From assembly GCA_902702965.1 (NCBI GenBank), contig CACRXP010000169.1, positions 271,089-335,088 of the forward strand: a stretch of DNA of 64,000 bases, in the 5' to 3' direction. The position numbers and the translations under genes were made by a program. Positions 12,250 to 24,515 of this stretch are shown here, piece by piece. Below the pieces are notes generated by a model, which had not been told where the DNA came from, ran no database searches, and saw nothing but the letters and a program-made list of their open reading frames with translations. Within the stretch, counting starts at the first letter, position 1. The number at the start of each line of letters is the position of its first letter. The DNA is from Spirometra erinaceieuropaei. Its lineage: Eukaryota > Platyhelminthes > Cestoda > Diphyllobothriidea > Diphyllobothriidae.

Positions 12250-12419
12250 AAATCCGCTGTTAAACTAATCATCATGGACAAGCAAATGCGTTCTGAAACG
12301 ACCACGAAACGCTCAACGTCGTAGCTCGGAGGGCTGCCAATTGACAGAGCAACTCGGTTCCACTCAGCACTGATGGTCAGGCTTCTTCTTGGTGTGGCCT
12401 TTATGACACGCTCAGTTAC

Positions 12420-12700
12420 GTGACATCCAAGATACTGGGGACCAGGTAGTGCGTTGCACGCGTGATAGGTTGCTTATACAGTCACTGCACTCACACCCAT
12501 TTCCGGTTGTCGTCTGCTTTCTCTTGACATCGATGCAAGATGAGAGTGAAGGAGATCGTGGGGTGGATGCAGCGAACGTCTGCTTCGCTTTTTACAAATT
12601 TTCAGGTAAGTCATGGTGACGCCCACTCAGTGGGTAAGTGGTGGACCTCGTAGTTCACGACAGCCGAATTACCACTTTCGTCGTCGTGGACAGTTGGGAT
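12420..12700 (-). repeat. Diverged family S-like repeat
   Basis: On the - strand, GAAGCAGACGTTCGCTGCAT and neighbouring bases (about 12535-12620) resemble the conserved core of family S, especially the copy at 22930. The adjoining part (12600-12690) also resembles 37855-37980. Boundaries are not resolved. Confidence 0.4.
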
Positions 12701-15648
12701 AATTCATCATGGATACTTCTCACCGTCTTGACGAACTGCACCACCTTTTCAACTGATAACACATCTTAAATCACACGCGTGCATCGAAATTCGTAGTCTG
12801 CGTCGTTAGTATTCTTGACGCGCTGCTGTCCCGCCTTCTTGGATTGGCGTTTTCCTTATGGCGATTCCAAATACAAATTCTTTTCGTTTTTCTTTCGTGG
12901 TACTTCCTTTGGGTCCTACTCGACTATTCCTACCTGAGCTTAGCCGCAAGATATTTAGAAGCATACTTTGTGCTGACTTTAATGGTCAAATGTGGGCGCC
13001 ACCCAGGAAATTGAAATACCCGGATACACTAAGCGCCAAACAATCGCATTCGCCCCACCACCTCTCTGGCAAGACAAGTCACTGTTTAACGAACTGAAAA
13101 CTCGGTGTGCATTAAAATACTCCCTTAACAGTGATGAAGGAACTCCAGGCCGCGTAAAAAGAACTAGATAGCGTACGTGAATATGTGGAACTCTCAGCGA
13201 GGAAAGTGTGACTCTGACAATTATTTTAATTCAATCTGATTATCTCTTTTAGTCTAAGATGGAGGGTATCTTCTAATAACATGAGTAAGAATAATTCAAT
13301 TTTTCCAGCGCGGCACCTTTTTTCCGAACAAGTTAGTATGGTTGTGCCATTGGACTATGTTGATATCAGACAGGAAAACTTGACTCGGACTAATTTGTCC
13401 TCTCTACTTATTGACATCTTTACAGGAACGACCAACAACAAATACGTCAACAATCCTCCCAAGTTGGATTCAAAGTCATGGGACGAGGTAAAAATTTTGC
13501 GACGCTGGACCGATAAAAGTGACGTCGCGCAGTGCCCAGTCGTTTGTGATTTTCTTTCTTCTTGATTATAAAGCTGGCGGTTTAAATTTTGCCGTGGCGT
13601 AGGATTTTCTGAATAATGTTTACCTTTCAAAGAACAGCTCTCCAGAACCTCTATTTTTTGCTTGGGAATGAGGACCCTCAAGAAATCGTCAAGTGATTTT
13701 AAGTTTTTAGGCCGTCAGCGCTTTAGCGAACGTCCTTGCTGTTGGATAATGGGCCATAATCTGACGTTCAGGGCTCTAATGACTTGTAAAAGCGGCTGTT
13801 TTATATAAGATTTCGGTTCTTTCAGGCGTATCCCTCAGCTGTTCAAACCTGCCCGGTTTCCAGAATGGATTTTGCCTGAAAGGTATACGAAACACTTAAC
13901 TTGATGACTGCTTTTATATCGCTTCTACATAGCATATGGCTTGCAACATCCTAATCTGGTTTTCTTCGCACAACTATATATTCATAGAACGTTCGAAAGT
14001 ATAATGTTGCACACCGAAAAATTTATTTATTTTATCACCGAATTTTGTGCTGCATAATGTTGATGCGATTAGCATGGGAGGAAGAAGAAGGGGGCAACAG
14101 AACAGTTCAAGAGGTATGGTAGTTCAGTCGAAAAGAGCTGTCTAACTGAGCACTCATGTGGCTCTATAGGTTTGAAGGCGATATTCTGTCTGTTAAGAGC
14201 TTCCTGTGCCAAATCGTCTAAACTAGTTAATCTTTCGATGTGAATGACCGAGCCCCTCTCTTATTCTTGGAAATAAGCAGGCCCTCATACAAACCCTCAA
14301 AATTTACTAGTCCTTTCATTCTTCAAAGCAAATTGGGACTAACACCGTTGACCCCTATGTATGCAGGAAATTGAATACCGGCATCGGGTTTTCCAAGCTG
14401 AATCTTTCATGAGACTGTTTGATAGGCAATTTTGAACGCCGTATGGTAGACAGATCACATGCTTCCCCTGTCGCGCTCCCAAATCGAAGCCACTGGTGTT
14501 CATAGCTAGGTTTCCAGGCCTATTTCACAGGAGACTAGTTTGATCGGAAATCATATGAGGGAAAATGGGCAATTTAAGTAAGGAATTCAGATCAACAAGT
14601 TACTCCGATTATTCAATATCTCTTAGTAAATTGCAGTTAAGGCCCAAGCCTGAAGTCACTTTTCGCTAGACAGTAATGCATTTCTTATGGGAAAAGATCG
14701 CATTCATATTATTTCAGAATCGCCAAACTTTGGTATCGACCTTTAGTGCAGGACGCTGTTAATGTTGACACAAATTAGGTTCAGTACCGGATTCCATCAT
14801 AACGGGCATTTTCAGTCCCTACCGTTTTGTGACGGCTGGATGCGCCTATGGTCCAATAATATGCATTGAAGAATTTACTTTTCTTAAGATTCAATAAACG
14901 GCCAAACGTGCAGTCGGAATTTATGGCAAAAGGCAGGAAAGGGGTGAGGAAAATATTTACAGAACTGAACTGAAACTATCCACGGGAAGAACACCCGTTA
15001 GAGCAACCAACAAAACTAGCCGTTAATCAGAACAGTGGCGTCGCATGAGCGTTTGCAGAGGTAATATTTCATGGTGCCACGGATCCAGACCTTAACTGTG
15101 ACCGGAGGCCTTCAAGATCACATGGGATTCCCTCTGTGTTACTGGTTGCTGTCACTAGGCTACAGCCTGTATGCGTCCTAACCTGAAGCTCGAGGTCAAA
15201 ACGGAACAAAATTGCTCCTTCCTGCAAACAGATCTGTGCAGCATTGTCCTCATATTTCAGTTCTGCCCCTGCACTTTGCCAACTGATCGCTGGGTTCGAG
15301 AATGCTTCAGTTACACTATGCAATTTATCATACAATACTTGTGAAAATGGTATATGATGTGTTACACAGACGCCAAGATTGCCGTCTTCTTGGGGATGCC
15401 TATGTGAGTCGTCGCTGTCCCACAGATGAGCAGTCTCCTTACTCTGCAGCAGAAAGATCCATAGAGCATATGCTTTTGCTCCGACAGGTGACGTTGTCAG
15501 GATAATACTTGAAAGCTAGTCGTCTTCAAAACAGACCATGTAAGGGCAAAGCTTCAAGGAATACAAACTAATTCCTAATTGTGCACTTTTTAGATCATTT
15601 TTGTATTTTTCAGCAAAAGACCTAGAGTCCACTGTAAGAAGACCGAAA
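12701..15648. other. No recognisable gene or repeat
   Basis: AT-rich. Open frames up to 108 codons overlap on opposite strands (13281-13681). Nothing identified. Confidence 0.5.
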
Positions 15649-15930
15649 TGACTAGTTAGATCAGTGGTTAGAGGCGTTGGACTTCTAACTAACAGTCGCG
15701 AGCCCGAGCCCGGGTGTTCTACACTTAGGGGTCGGGCATGACTGGCTGACGACGGCTAGCAAATCAGAAATGGCCATTCCAGTCTCTCTTATCTTTGTCA
15801 ATAATACCATTCTGCTTATATCATGCGTCGCTGTGTGGCTGCTGGTTGAGCCCGAGAGAGAGAGTCCTTAAGGCACAACGAGAAGAATGAGTTCCGTAGA
15901 AACGATCGGTGAGCAGCCCCCTACCAATAC
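15649..15930 (+). mobile_element. tRNA-derived SINE-like repeat, degenerate
   Basis: The first 75 bases resemble a tRNA: A box TTAGATCAGTGGTTAGAGG at 15656, an anticodon-loop-like CTTCTAA with central TCT (Arg type) at 15682-15688, and a decayed B box around 15700-15711. A non-tRNA body follows with no coding content. The wording of the head (CAGTGGTTAGAG.CGTTGG) is shared with the tRNA-like sequence at 1036. The 3' end is not clear. Confidence 0.5.
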
Positions 15931-16271
15931 TCACTTAACCTATAAACACATACCTGAAGACTGTTAAAACAGTCGAAAGTGCATCTTTTACGCAAAAACT
16001 GAAAAGGGTATGAGCATAGGGCTCGCAGATGAATTGGACGGACAGCGCTTAGTTAGACACTGCATCGAGGATCATTTTCAGTTCTCACGACAACCTTACT
16101 ACTTTTATGTTGCGCAAATAGGGAGAAAACTGAAGAGGAATTGCTAAACAAAACTCAAGCAGTCGCTTCATTTTGTCATACACTTTTAGAAGGCTTGACT
16201 ATATCTAGTCAAAATGCAAGCACGGTCATGTCAGTATTGTAAACATTTAACCTCGGTAATTGTCAGTGAGC

Positions 16272-16336
16272 CGCCCATCGTTTTCAAATAGAGCTTCACA
16301 TTCGAGTGAGATGGGCGAGAAGTCACCGAATGTGAA
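16272..16336 (+). repeat. Two interleaved inverted repeats (pseudoknot-like arrangement)
   Basis: CGCCCATC (16272-16279) pairs with GATGGGCG (16310-16317), and TTCACATTCG (16295-16304) pairs with CGAATGTGAA (16327-16336). The second can be extended by GTGA/TCAC past a one-base bulge. The two stems interleave. No gene is recognised nearby. Confidence 0.45.
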
Positions 16337-17339
16337 AGCAACAAATGACTTAAACAAGAGCATTCTACGCATATAGACAATCGCGACTTAAAAGGTTTTC
16401 ATTTAGTGGGACAAAATGAGTGATGCGCGTTACTTTTGCTGTAGTCCAAAAGTCCCGTATTATTTACTCCCTCAAACTGTCATTCTTACTGCGGCATTCA
16501 CATTAGGTAAATAACGTTTTGGGTTTTTCAGTTGCGAAAAAATATGCAATTAGTAGTTAACTCAATGCGAGTCCCGTTCTTACCAAAGAACCTATATTCT
16601 GGATCGTGCGCAACCACTGAAAGGTTTTTTAGAAACCGACCAATCGCATGACAGCGGCGTTCACTTACCTTTTCTGACTGCAGGACTCAATACGGACTTT
16701 GAGCGGTATCAACTGATGGCGACAGCAAACTACCTCGTGGTAGTGGTAGGGTTTTTTTTCTGATGTTCAACGATCGGCAAACAAGAGCTCAGTTTCCAGG
16801 GTTTGCCCTACTCGAGTTTGGATGACAAGCGGTTAATGAGATCAGAAAGGCCGCAGATAACCAGCACAGCATACCTTCCTTTCGCCAGTAAGTCGCCCTT
16901 AAATTAGTCGACTCTGTCCACCGAATATATGCCAACATCCGAACTTTATGTGAACGGTAAGCAGTGTTTTAAGGCCGATTTATTGCGACAGTCTATACCG
17001 GACATATTCCCGGGCGCGAGAATTGATGAACAAATTAAACGTGCAGTCACTCTTTATGCCAAAAAAACTATATGTCATACCCTTCTAAAGCCCAGTCATG
17101 CTGCCCACTGACATATTTTTGCATAAGCATAATACAAGTTGCTCATATACAACAGAAAATCACGTTGAAATCGAAACTCATAGGTAAGGAGGTGGTAGTT
17201 CAAAAGGCCTGCATTAAAAGATAAAAGATGACATTATGCCTTTTAAAGTAGACTTTGTAAGTCACTTTTACCAGACACTCGCTTGCTCTAACTTTTGACT
17301 GTGAGAAGCCAATGTTTGCTTTTCGGGAACCTTTTCATC

Positions 17340-17700
17340 TCTCCGGAGGATGACCTGGAGACGCCAAAATAAGCCAAACGCTGGCGCCTGGTGGGTGGGT
17401 CCTCCCTCCCCCCGGTTCCTCGCTTCTCTCCTGTCCCCTCGGGCTGTGCAGTCGACTGGTCACCTGCGTCACTTTCAACGCTGGTCGCTCGACACGGACA
17501 TAAAACACCCTCTCAGGAAAGGGCTCTTTCAGAGGAGCAGGCAGGAGCGCACAGAGCGCAAAACGGGGACGACAGCCCTGTTATCGGTCGCCTGTGTGTG
17601 CGCGCGCCGACGACGACGACCGGATTCTCGACCGGAGGTGGGGGAGGAGGGGACAAGGTGATGGAGAAATTGGGGAGGAGGAATGAAGCATGCGGGCAAG
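17340..17700. other. GC-rich island with overlapping open frames
   Basis: Rich in C/G with CpG-dense segments (around 17580-17650) and a pyrimidine-rich start. Open frames of 75-122 codons overlap in several frames on both strands, which is what low stop-codon density gives; none has recognisable domains. It could be an unmethylated regulatory island or part of an untranslated exon. Confidence 0.35.
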
Positions 17701-18385
17701 AGATGCCTGTCGCGATATTTTTACACATATATCCGGATATTTGTTTGTGCTTGCGTTGACACCTACTGACGTTTGTTTTGGCCATATAAAGTCCGGCTCC
17801 AACCACAAGACGAGGGGTGTTTTTTCTCATTTTTCAGAGCCTGCATGTGTGTAGGTGGTTGTCAGTGTGCTGACGAGTGGTTTCTCTCGATGAAATTGGG
17901 CCCGCTCGTCCTTTGGGTGGGCTAGGTGAAAGCCAGTGAACAAGAGGTTAAGCCTCAAGATGAACTTGCCTAAGAGGAAAGAAAACCGAACGACGATAGA
18001 TTAATGCTGGATTGGCCTAAATAACTGAGCTGTCTGACCACCAGAGGAAACTTATTGCTTAACACTTTATGTAACAGAATCTTTGCAGTTTGGGCTTTGA
18101 TCATAGTAGATGCCACAAGAGCATGTTTCATAGCTCCTACTTCAAGCAACTTTGGCCAAGGCATACTGCAGTAATAATGGAATTAGGTAGTAGACCCTAA
18201 GGCCCAATTTTAAAAGGGCTTTATAAGGACTAGCCGTCTCATGCTATCTATGTAATACAATTCAGACTAACGTGTCCGTCGATGTGTTAATCTCTGAGCG
18301 CGATTTGTGAACTATTGTATGTAGGCCTACAGACTAAAAAGAGGAGTTTTATGCAACGAAATGACAAGCACACGTTCCAAGCGTG

Positions 18386-18995
18386 CAGTAGGTGTGCTAC
18401 CTCATGAAATGTTGACCGAAATTCTGAAATGCGTTTTCGACTCGAAAAGATTATTAAAGTAGGGTTGTAATATTAATCACCATGCAACATATCCCATAAT
18501 AATTCAGTTACTTCAGGGTGCCGGCTTTCGAACGAACTTTTTTCCGGTCGCCTGTGAAAACGACACTCTGTAAAAGATGACTATTCAAATGATACAATAT
18601 TTTCTCGTTGACTTTCGATGCCCTTATAGATTTAAATATATTCCACAGAAAACGTACATTAAAATATTCATTCTTTTACTTATTTGGTAGAAAATTACGT
18701 CTTCTTCAAATGTCATACTTGAAGCACGTGTATAATTCGGCTTCAAAAACATCTCTAGTTACCGAATAATTTTGAACCCGACCTACCGTTATCTTCGCAT
18801 TCAGGGTTTCCAAACTACGAACTGTATAGTTCCCGTGTACGGGATATCATGCATGTTTCTGCGGCATTAAGAGAAGGCCATATTGAGTTCATAAAAATTA
18901 ACAGTGGATTTGAACCATATTGTAAACGTTAAAAAATGCTAGTAAATGCCGAGACACTATATTTTATGAACGCGCATTCCACGGTCTACTCCAGT
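18386..18995 (+). mobile_element. Fold-back element FB, copy C (left arm plus loop)
   Basis: Begins CAGTAGGTGTGCTACCTCATG and follows the FB left-arm and loop pattern, including the loop bases near GGGTTTCCAAACTACGAAC. The right arm is missing after about 18995. Confidence 0.78.
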
Positions 18996-19975
18996 GTTAT
19001 TTTAGTAATATTCTGCAAGAAAATAGTCGTATCATCAAGTTCACTTGAACAGATGAGGGGGGCATTTGTATACCGGGACATTGTTTAGCTTGCTAGTAAC
19101 CAGGATTTTGCCACAAAACGTTTCTCAAAAGACCCCGTTTAACTCTGCATCACGCGCTTGCAGGTCGACAGCCGACGTCTGCATTACTGATCCCAAATGT
19201 CAGTCTGTCTCCGTTCACGAGCACGGTCACAAGTTGCCATATGGAAAGAGTCTTAGGGCTAACCAGGGCGGGAAATCGGGTGCATCTAATAGACAGTTCT
19301 GTATCAGAGGACCGGGGACCCGGCAGAGGGAGACAAACGTGCTTTTGGCTTTTTCAACTTCCTAAGAAAGGGAATTCGCAAACTTCCTTTGTACTGTTTG
19401 TCGGGTTTAAAGTGGTCATTTAACAGAAAGACGTGTCCATGTTCATCAAAGGACCGTAACTCAACAAAACAGATCAACAGTGCTCGGTCCAGATAACAGA
19501 ATTATAATCTCAAAACTGTTAAATATTTAGACTTCATCGGAAACCATAAAAGTCGCAAAATGGACCTTATTTAAAAACAAATAGGACGTTAAGGGAGAAA
19601 TAAATTGGGGAAACCTAACTGTGTCCATGACTACAGGGCCGTTGAGGCAGTGATCGAGATGGTTGATTTTAGAATTAATCCGAAGTGACCCAGTATGGAA
19701 TTTCTAAAATTCACGATTCTGGAAATACAAGTGTTTAGTAACCGCCTGGTCAGGAAAAAGGTGGGTATCATCGGACGACTTTTTCGGAGAAACTTCTCGA
19801 CTAGGGGAAGCTTAGAAATACCGAACATCTAAAGAGGGAAAATTTTGTCTAAATTGGTAGAAAGCCTAAAGACAGGCACTGTTGTAACCCTGGAATTTGT
19901 TGGACATGGTGACATGACCCTCCCCAAATAATATAAGTGGCTTTGCATTAGATTTCAGGAGGTACCTATGCACGA

Positions 19976-20031
19976 ATCCTAACTTTAACCCCAACATTAA
20001 CCCTAACCCTAATTATCTAAACCTTGGCGTA
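19976..20031 (+). repeat. Short degenerate telomere-like tract
   Basis: Units such as TTAACCC and CCCTAACCCTAA occur in a stretch of about 55 bp. The flanks do not clearly match element M, so its origin is not resolved. Confidence 0.6.
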
Positions 20032-22929
20032 AACGCTGGCCTTAATGCCAACCCCTACGCCAGGAACTTAAAATAAACCCAAATGTAACATGCGGTCATA
20101 GTGTCGTGCCCCACTCACAGGGCCTAAGAACAATATCTGTCGAATGCAGCGTGCAATGCCTAAAGGACAGTAAGCACAGAGTTAAAAAAGTGCGTTTTTG
20201 TGGTTGCTGAGGGGCCAGTTAAAGTTGAATAGACACGTGATATCTCGCGAGGAATCAACTAACAAACTTTATACAGAGAAGTATTAGAAAGGACATTGGT
20301 AACTTCCAGTCCTCAGGGACCGAACGCAAATTATATACACCTGTAATGGTTCGTAGAAAATAAGTAGGATAGGATCAGTTTGAGATATCTGTGTGCTTTG
20401 TTTCCTTCTGGCAATGGTGAATCACAGACAGGTTTGTCCTTATTTTTTCGATAAAAGGCACTCGTGGTTTTAACTTAAAAGAAGTTGAGACTTATTTTCA
20501 GGACGCAAGGTAGACATATTTGTATATTCGGCAATTTGTGCGGTCTGGGCTGGGAATGGGAGTCGTTCTGGTGCCCTTTATATCGGGCAGCTTTTGCGAA
20601 ATAATCGTTCTCAACTACTCTCGAGACCAAAAAGAGCTAAAAAGCCCTATAGGCCAGGCTTAGCAGGCTTCTTTTAAAGCAGTTTGTGAATAAAAAGACG
20701 GAAAGTTAACGAAACCTAAATTTACTTCCTAAACTTGCGAAAATAGTGCAGGAGTATAATGTGTGGTCATTCAAACCGAGTAACGCAGGTTTGCGAACCG
20801 TTTTTTAATTTAAAATGATACGCTAAAAAATTACTCTACTAAACCATCTGAAGACTGCACTTTCGCATTTCGTAAAGACCCATAGTAACTCGGGGTTCTG
20901 TAAGATTTCGGGTTGTGTTTCTGAAAAGTGTGATGTCCACAAACTCAGCCGTGCGACCGGTGAATTTAGATGAAAGTTCGGTATAAGACCCTAGTCTATA
21001 GTGATAGATGCCGCAGTGGCCAGCCAAAAGACGTCCTGCATTAAATAAAATACCTCAACTGACAAATTTTCAAAATGTGCAATCACATCCCTCGACAGAA
21101 AAAACATCAAGTTCTCTGCCAACTGACTTCATCCACCGAACGCGCATCTCGTTAACCCAAAAAATAAGCCTCTGTTAATAGAAGAATCGTTTCATTTTTT
21201 GTTTTGCGACGGCAGTTTGGATGTTCTAGCGTCCCTAGTAATGCAGTTGTCATGGTCGATCGGCAGGGCTAATCAGGAAGTACGCGTCCAATGACAGAAA
21301 AGGAGATTGACATCCGCCCGTGGAGTTTAAGAGAAGTGAAATCCAATCAGCCTAGACTTAATAAATGTCTAGAAGTGGGAATGACTATTTCCGGGGTAAC
21401 TTTCTAAAGTATTTCAATTGAATTGTTTTATTTTATGCACGTCGACATATATGATGGAGTGCTTTTTAAAGTTTTCAACATGCATTATTTTAAAGAGTTT
21501 CACTGACTATCTTTAGAACCCATCACTTTGCAATTACGCTGTCGTACAACCCAGCCAATGTAACTGCCTTTCAGATAACTGAAGATTGTTTTACAGTAGC
21601 AAAAGAACGCAGAAATCAAAATGGTTCAATCGTCTGTTTTGCAAAATAAAATGCGCGCGGTTAATGATTACAACTTTAGAAAATGCAAATCTGCGATGTT
21701 TGAGTACCACTAAAGACATGAAATAAATCATTCTTTCTCCTCATATTAGGTCGAAAAAATAATAAGTCACGGCTACTGATATTAATATTTGGGGATTTAG
21801 TCTGTGAATTTCAAATTAAATCTTGTAAATTTTCAGACTCTGATGTACTATAAATTGCCCGCAAAAGTCGTCTATGAGAAACTTTGCGGTAAATATTTGC
21901 AATATCTGTTAATTAGAATCATTACACGGGGTATTTTTCTAACCACCGTTTTAAACGTCTTTTGCAATCTGAAGTCTTCTCTGGACTGCCCCTCGTTTTT
22001 GCTGTAAGTTACGAGTTAAGATCAATCCATCGTTTCCTACTAAAATTGTCATAGTATTTTCCTGCAAAAATATGCACACATAAGGAAGTATGTTTCGGTA
22101 AAATCAAAAAACTTTTTTTATAAACTTTTTGAGATGTTTTGAGAATAGGCAAACTTGTACCTCTTTTATAATGTTTTAGACAGTGGGCTGTTTTATTTAA
22201 TCATCATATCCTTCCTAATGTGTTTGTCTCATATATCATATATGGCCTTGATGGGGATACTGTTTCCGCTGCCTATGATTGGTTGGACTTACTACGGTTC
22301 GGCAGGCACTCTATGGTCTCATGTTTCATGTCTTTAAATTCATAAGTAGAACTCAGGTAGTGGATTAATTCCTCAGTGGACCACGAACTAGCGCCCATCT
22401 CCTTTGAGTGGTGTTGGTTTAGTGAATTCATTCAAATACAACTAGTACGCTGATCTTTTGCTGTTGGTGGAATCGTAGAAATTAGCGAGTTTCACATCTC
22501 TCGGTCTGAGCCTCCAAACTGTTCTCCCACTGTTTCCCCCCCAAGTTACATTGTCACCAAAAGTAGAACGTATTTTGCGAACCACCTGCGTCGCACAGTG
22601 TCTTAATTTATTCACGAAGGGTTATAAGCGAAAACCTCTGTATTTCCATGTCCACTCACAACAATAAGAAGCTGCATATAATAAAAGAGGTGACCTTTTT
22701 CACTACAGAGCAAAAACGCGCAGTTAAGGCAAGCATGACGTCCGACCGATTCTGCACAGCAAAACACTTTCATGTCATACTGAGATATCACAATGGTAAC
22801 AAAAGTCTTCGGTGCTATCTAATGCCTAGATAGGGGCTAATAAACTCCCGCGGCGACAACAAGTGGTGGGGTCTGACTTAATGTCCCTGGAAGACTGTTA
22901 TAGACGATGGGCAAAATTATAAGGCGTAA
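20032..22929. other. No recognisable gene or repeat
   Basis: AT-rich sequence with open frames no longer than 67 codons. Nothing identified. Confidence 0.5.
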
Positions 22930-23120
22930 AAATTAAGCATTCGGACAGTCCGACCACTGCAGGTGACGACGTATACCACAACTCCACGATATGGACCCAC
23001 CAGCGACCAACTAAGCGTGAATACGCTAGCAGTGAAGCAGACTTTCACTGCATCTACCGCATTCTCTCCTCTCAAACCCCTCTTGCTCCTATGGGGAGGC
23101 AGGATCATAACAACCGGAAA
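22930..23120 (+). repeat. Diverged family S-like repeat, + copy
   Basis: Contains the family core GTGAAGCAGACTTTCACTGC followed by ATCTACCGCATTCTCTCCTC. The remainder is diverged from the main S consensus. Confidence 0.5.
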
Positions 23121-23529
23121 GTGGCGCGAGCGTGGGGTCTGACAAAGTTAGGTAGCCCGTCTACGTGGGACTGACATGGTTCAATCCGCATACTCATATT
23201 CATCATGTTAAGAAGGACATTCCATGGCATGAACAAACATTAAGGAAAACACGTTCAACCCAGTTCTGGGACAGCGAAAAGTAAACTTTTTATGGGTCAT
23301 ATGGGATTCTGTCTGCCATTGGAAGCGGCGATCATCGTTTTTTGGCTATCTGTTACAAGATAAATACATGTCTCCGGAAAAACTAGCTGACAGTTTAACA
23401 AGGCAACGTCACAGTAATCATAACGAAATATATCACGTCTAAATATATATCGGTGAAAATTCGTAAGTCAAAACCGGGTGTCACACGCGCAGTTGAAATT
23501 TCTATTTGGCTTCAATACAAATTTGTGGG

Positions 23530-24515
23530 GATCTTAATAGATCTCATGAACTGTTAGCCAGACTTCTGAAATGCATTTTCGATAAGGAAGGATTACATAG
23601 GTGGGGGTATAATATAGACGATCATACGGCATACCCTATAATATTTTGTATTACCCAGGATGTTCGCTTTTAACTGCACTTCTTTTCGACCTCCTGCCAA
23701 AACTGCAAACAGAGGAAAACGACTGCTTAAGCAGCATGCACCTTTCGCATTGACCTTCAGTGGCCTTATAAAGTCAAATATATTTTATAGAAAACATGAG
23801 ACTATCCTCTTGTACTCACTCCATAGTAAATCACGTCATCTTTACATTTGATAATCGAAGACAGGACACATTTAGGCTTTGAAAACGCCCTCCATTTGTC
23901 GATTAATTATAAGCCGGATCAGTCGTTGCATTGGCGTTTAGGACCTTCAGTTTACAAGGTCTGTACTTCCCGCGTAGGCAAAATCATATATTCTTCTGTA
24001 TCTTTAGGAAGTTACTATGTGGTGTTTGTAAAATTTTACAGTGGATGCGGGCTAGGTTGTATACCCCATGAAGTGCATCAATAAATGGGCAGATGAGATG
24101 CTGTATGAGTGAAGATTGTGCGGTCTTAAAAAATCCCATAGTTTGAAACTTTTTTAAAACCGCATGTTATAAACTTCTTCTTCGGGGAGAAAGTGTAAAG
24201 AATATGTGTTTTGCTACCAAATGAATGCAGTTAAGATGATTTTATGCAGTTTTTCTATAAAATATATCAACATTTTTAAGGATATCAAAAATTCATGTAG
24301 AATTGAATACTTATTAAGTTATCATTTTTGCTGAGTTCGCTTCTTACTGAGAGTCAAAAAGAAGTGCATCTAAAAGCCAAAATCCTGACGAGTCCGAAAT
24401 ATTGTAGGATGTGACGCAAGCCTGTCATTAGTGCTACCCCATTTAAGTGATCCTTCCCAATCGAAAACGTATTTCAGAATTTTGGCCAACACTTCATGAG
24501 ATGGGTAACTGACTG
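23530..24515 (+). mobile_element. Fold-back element FB, copy D (nearly complete)
   Basis: Left arm from about 23530 (the outermost bases are diverged or lost), loop about 23890-24125, right arm to the CTG at 24513-24515. The arms reverse-complement each other through ATGCATTTTCGA..GGAAGGATTAC and its counterpart near 24450. The loop includes GTTGCATTGGCG, shared with copies B, E and F. The 78-codon open frame in the loop (23848-24084) is not conserved in other copies. Confidence 0.85.

Noticed and set aside
23848..24084. 78-codon frame in the loop of fold-back copy D as an element-encoded protein
   Set aside because: The loops of copies A, C, E, F and G align at the DNA level but do not keep this frame open.
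24380..24410. Bases CTGACGAGTCCGAAA resembling a hammerhead ribozyme core
   Set aside because: The stem II would be almost absent, flanking helices I and III do not form, and the other fold-back copies read CTGCCAAGT here, which destroys the core. It is a chance variant inside an FB arm.
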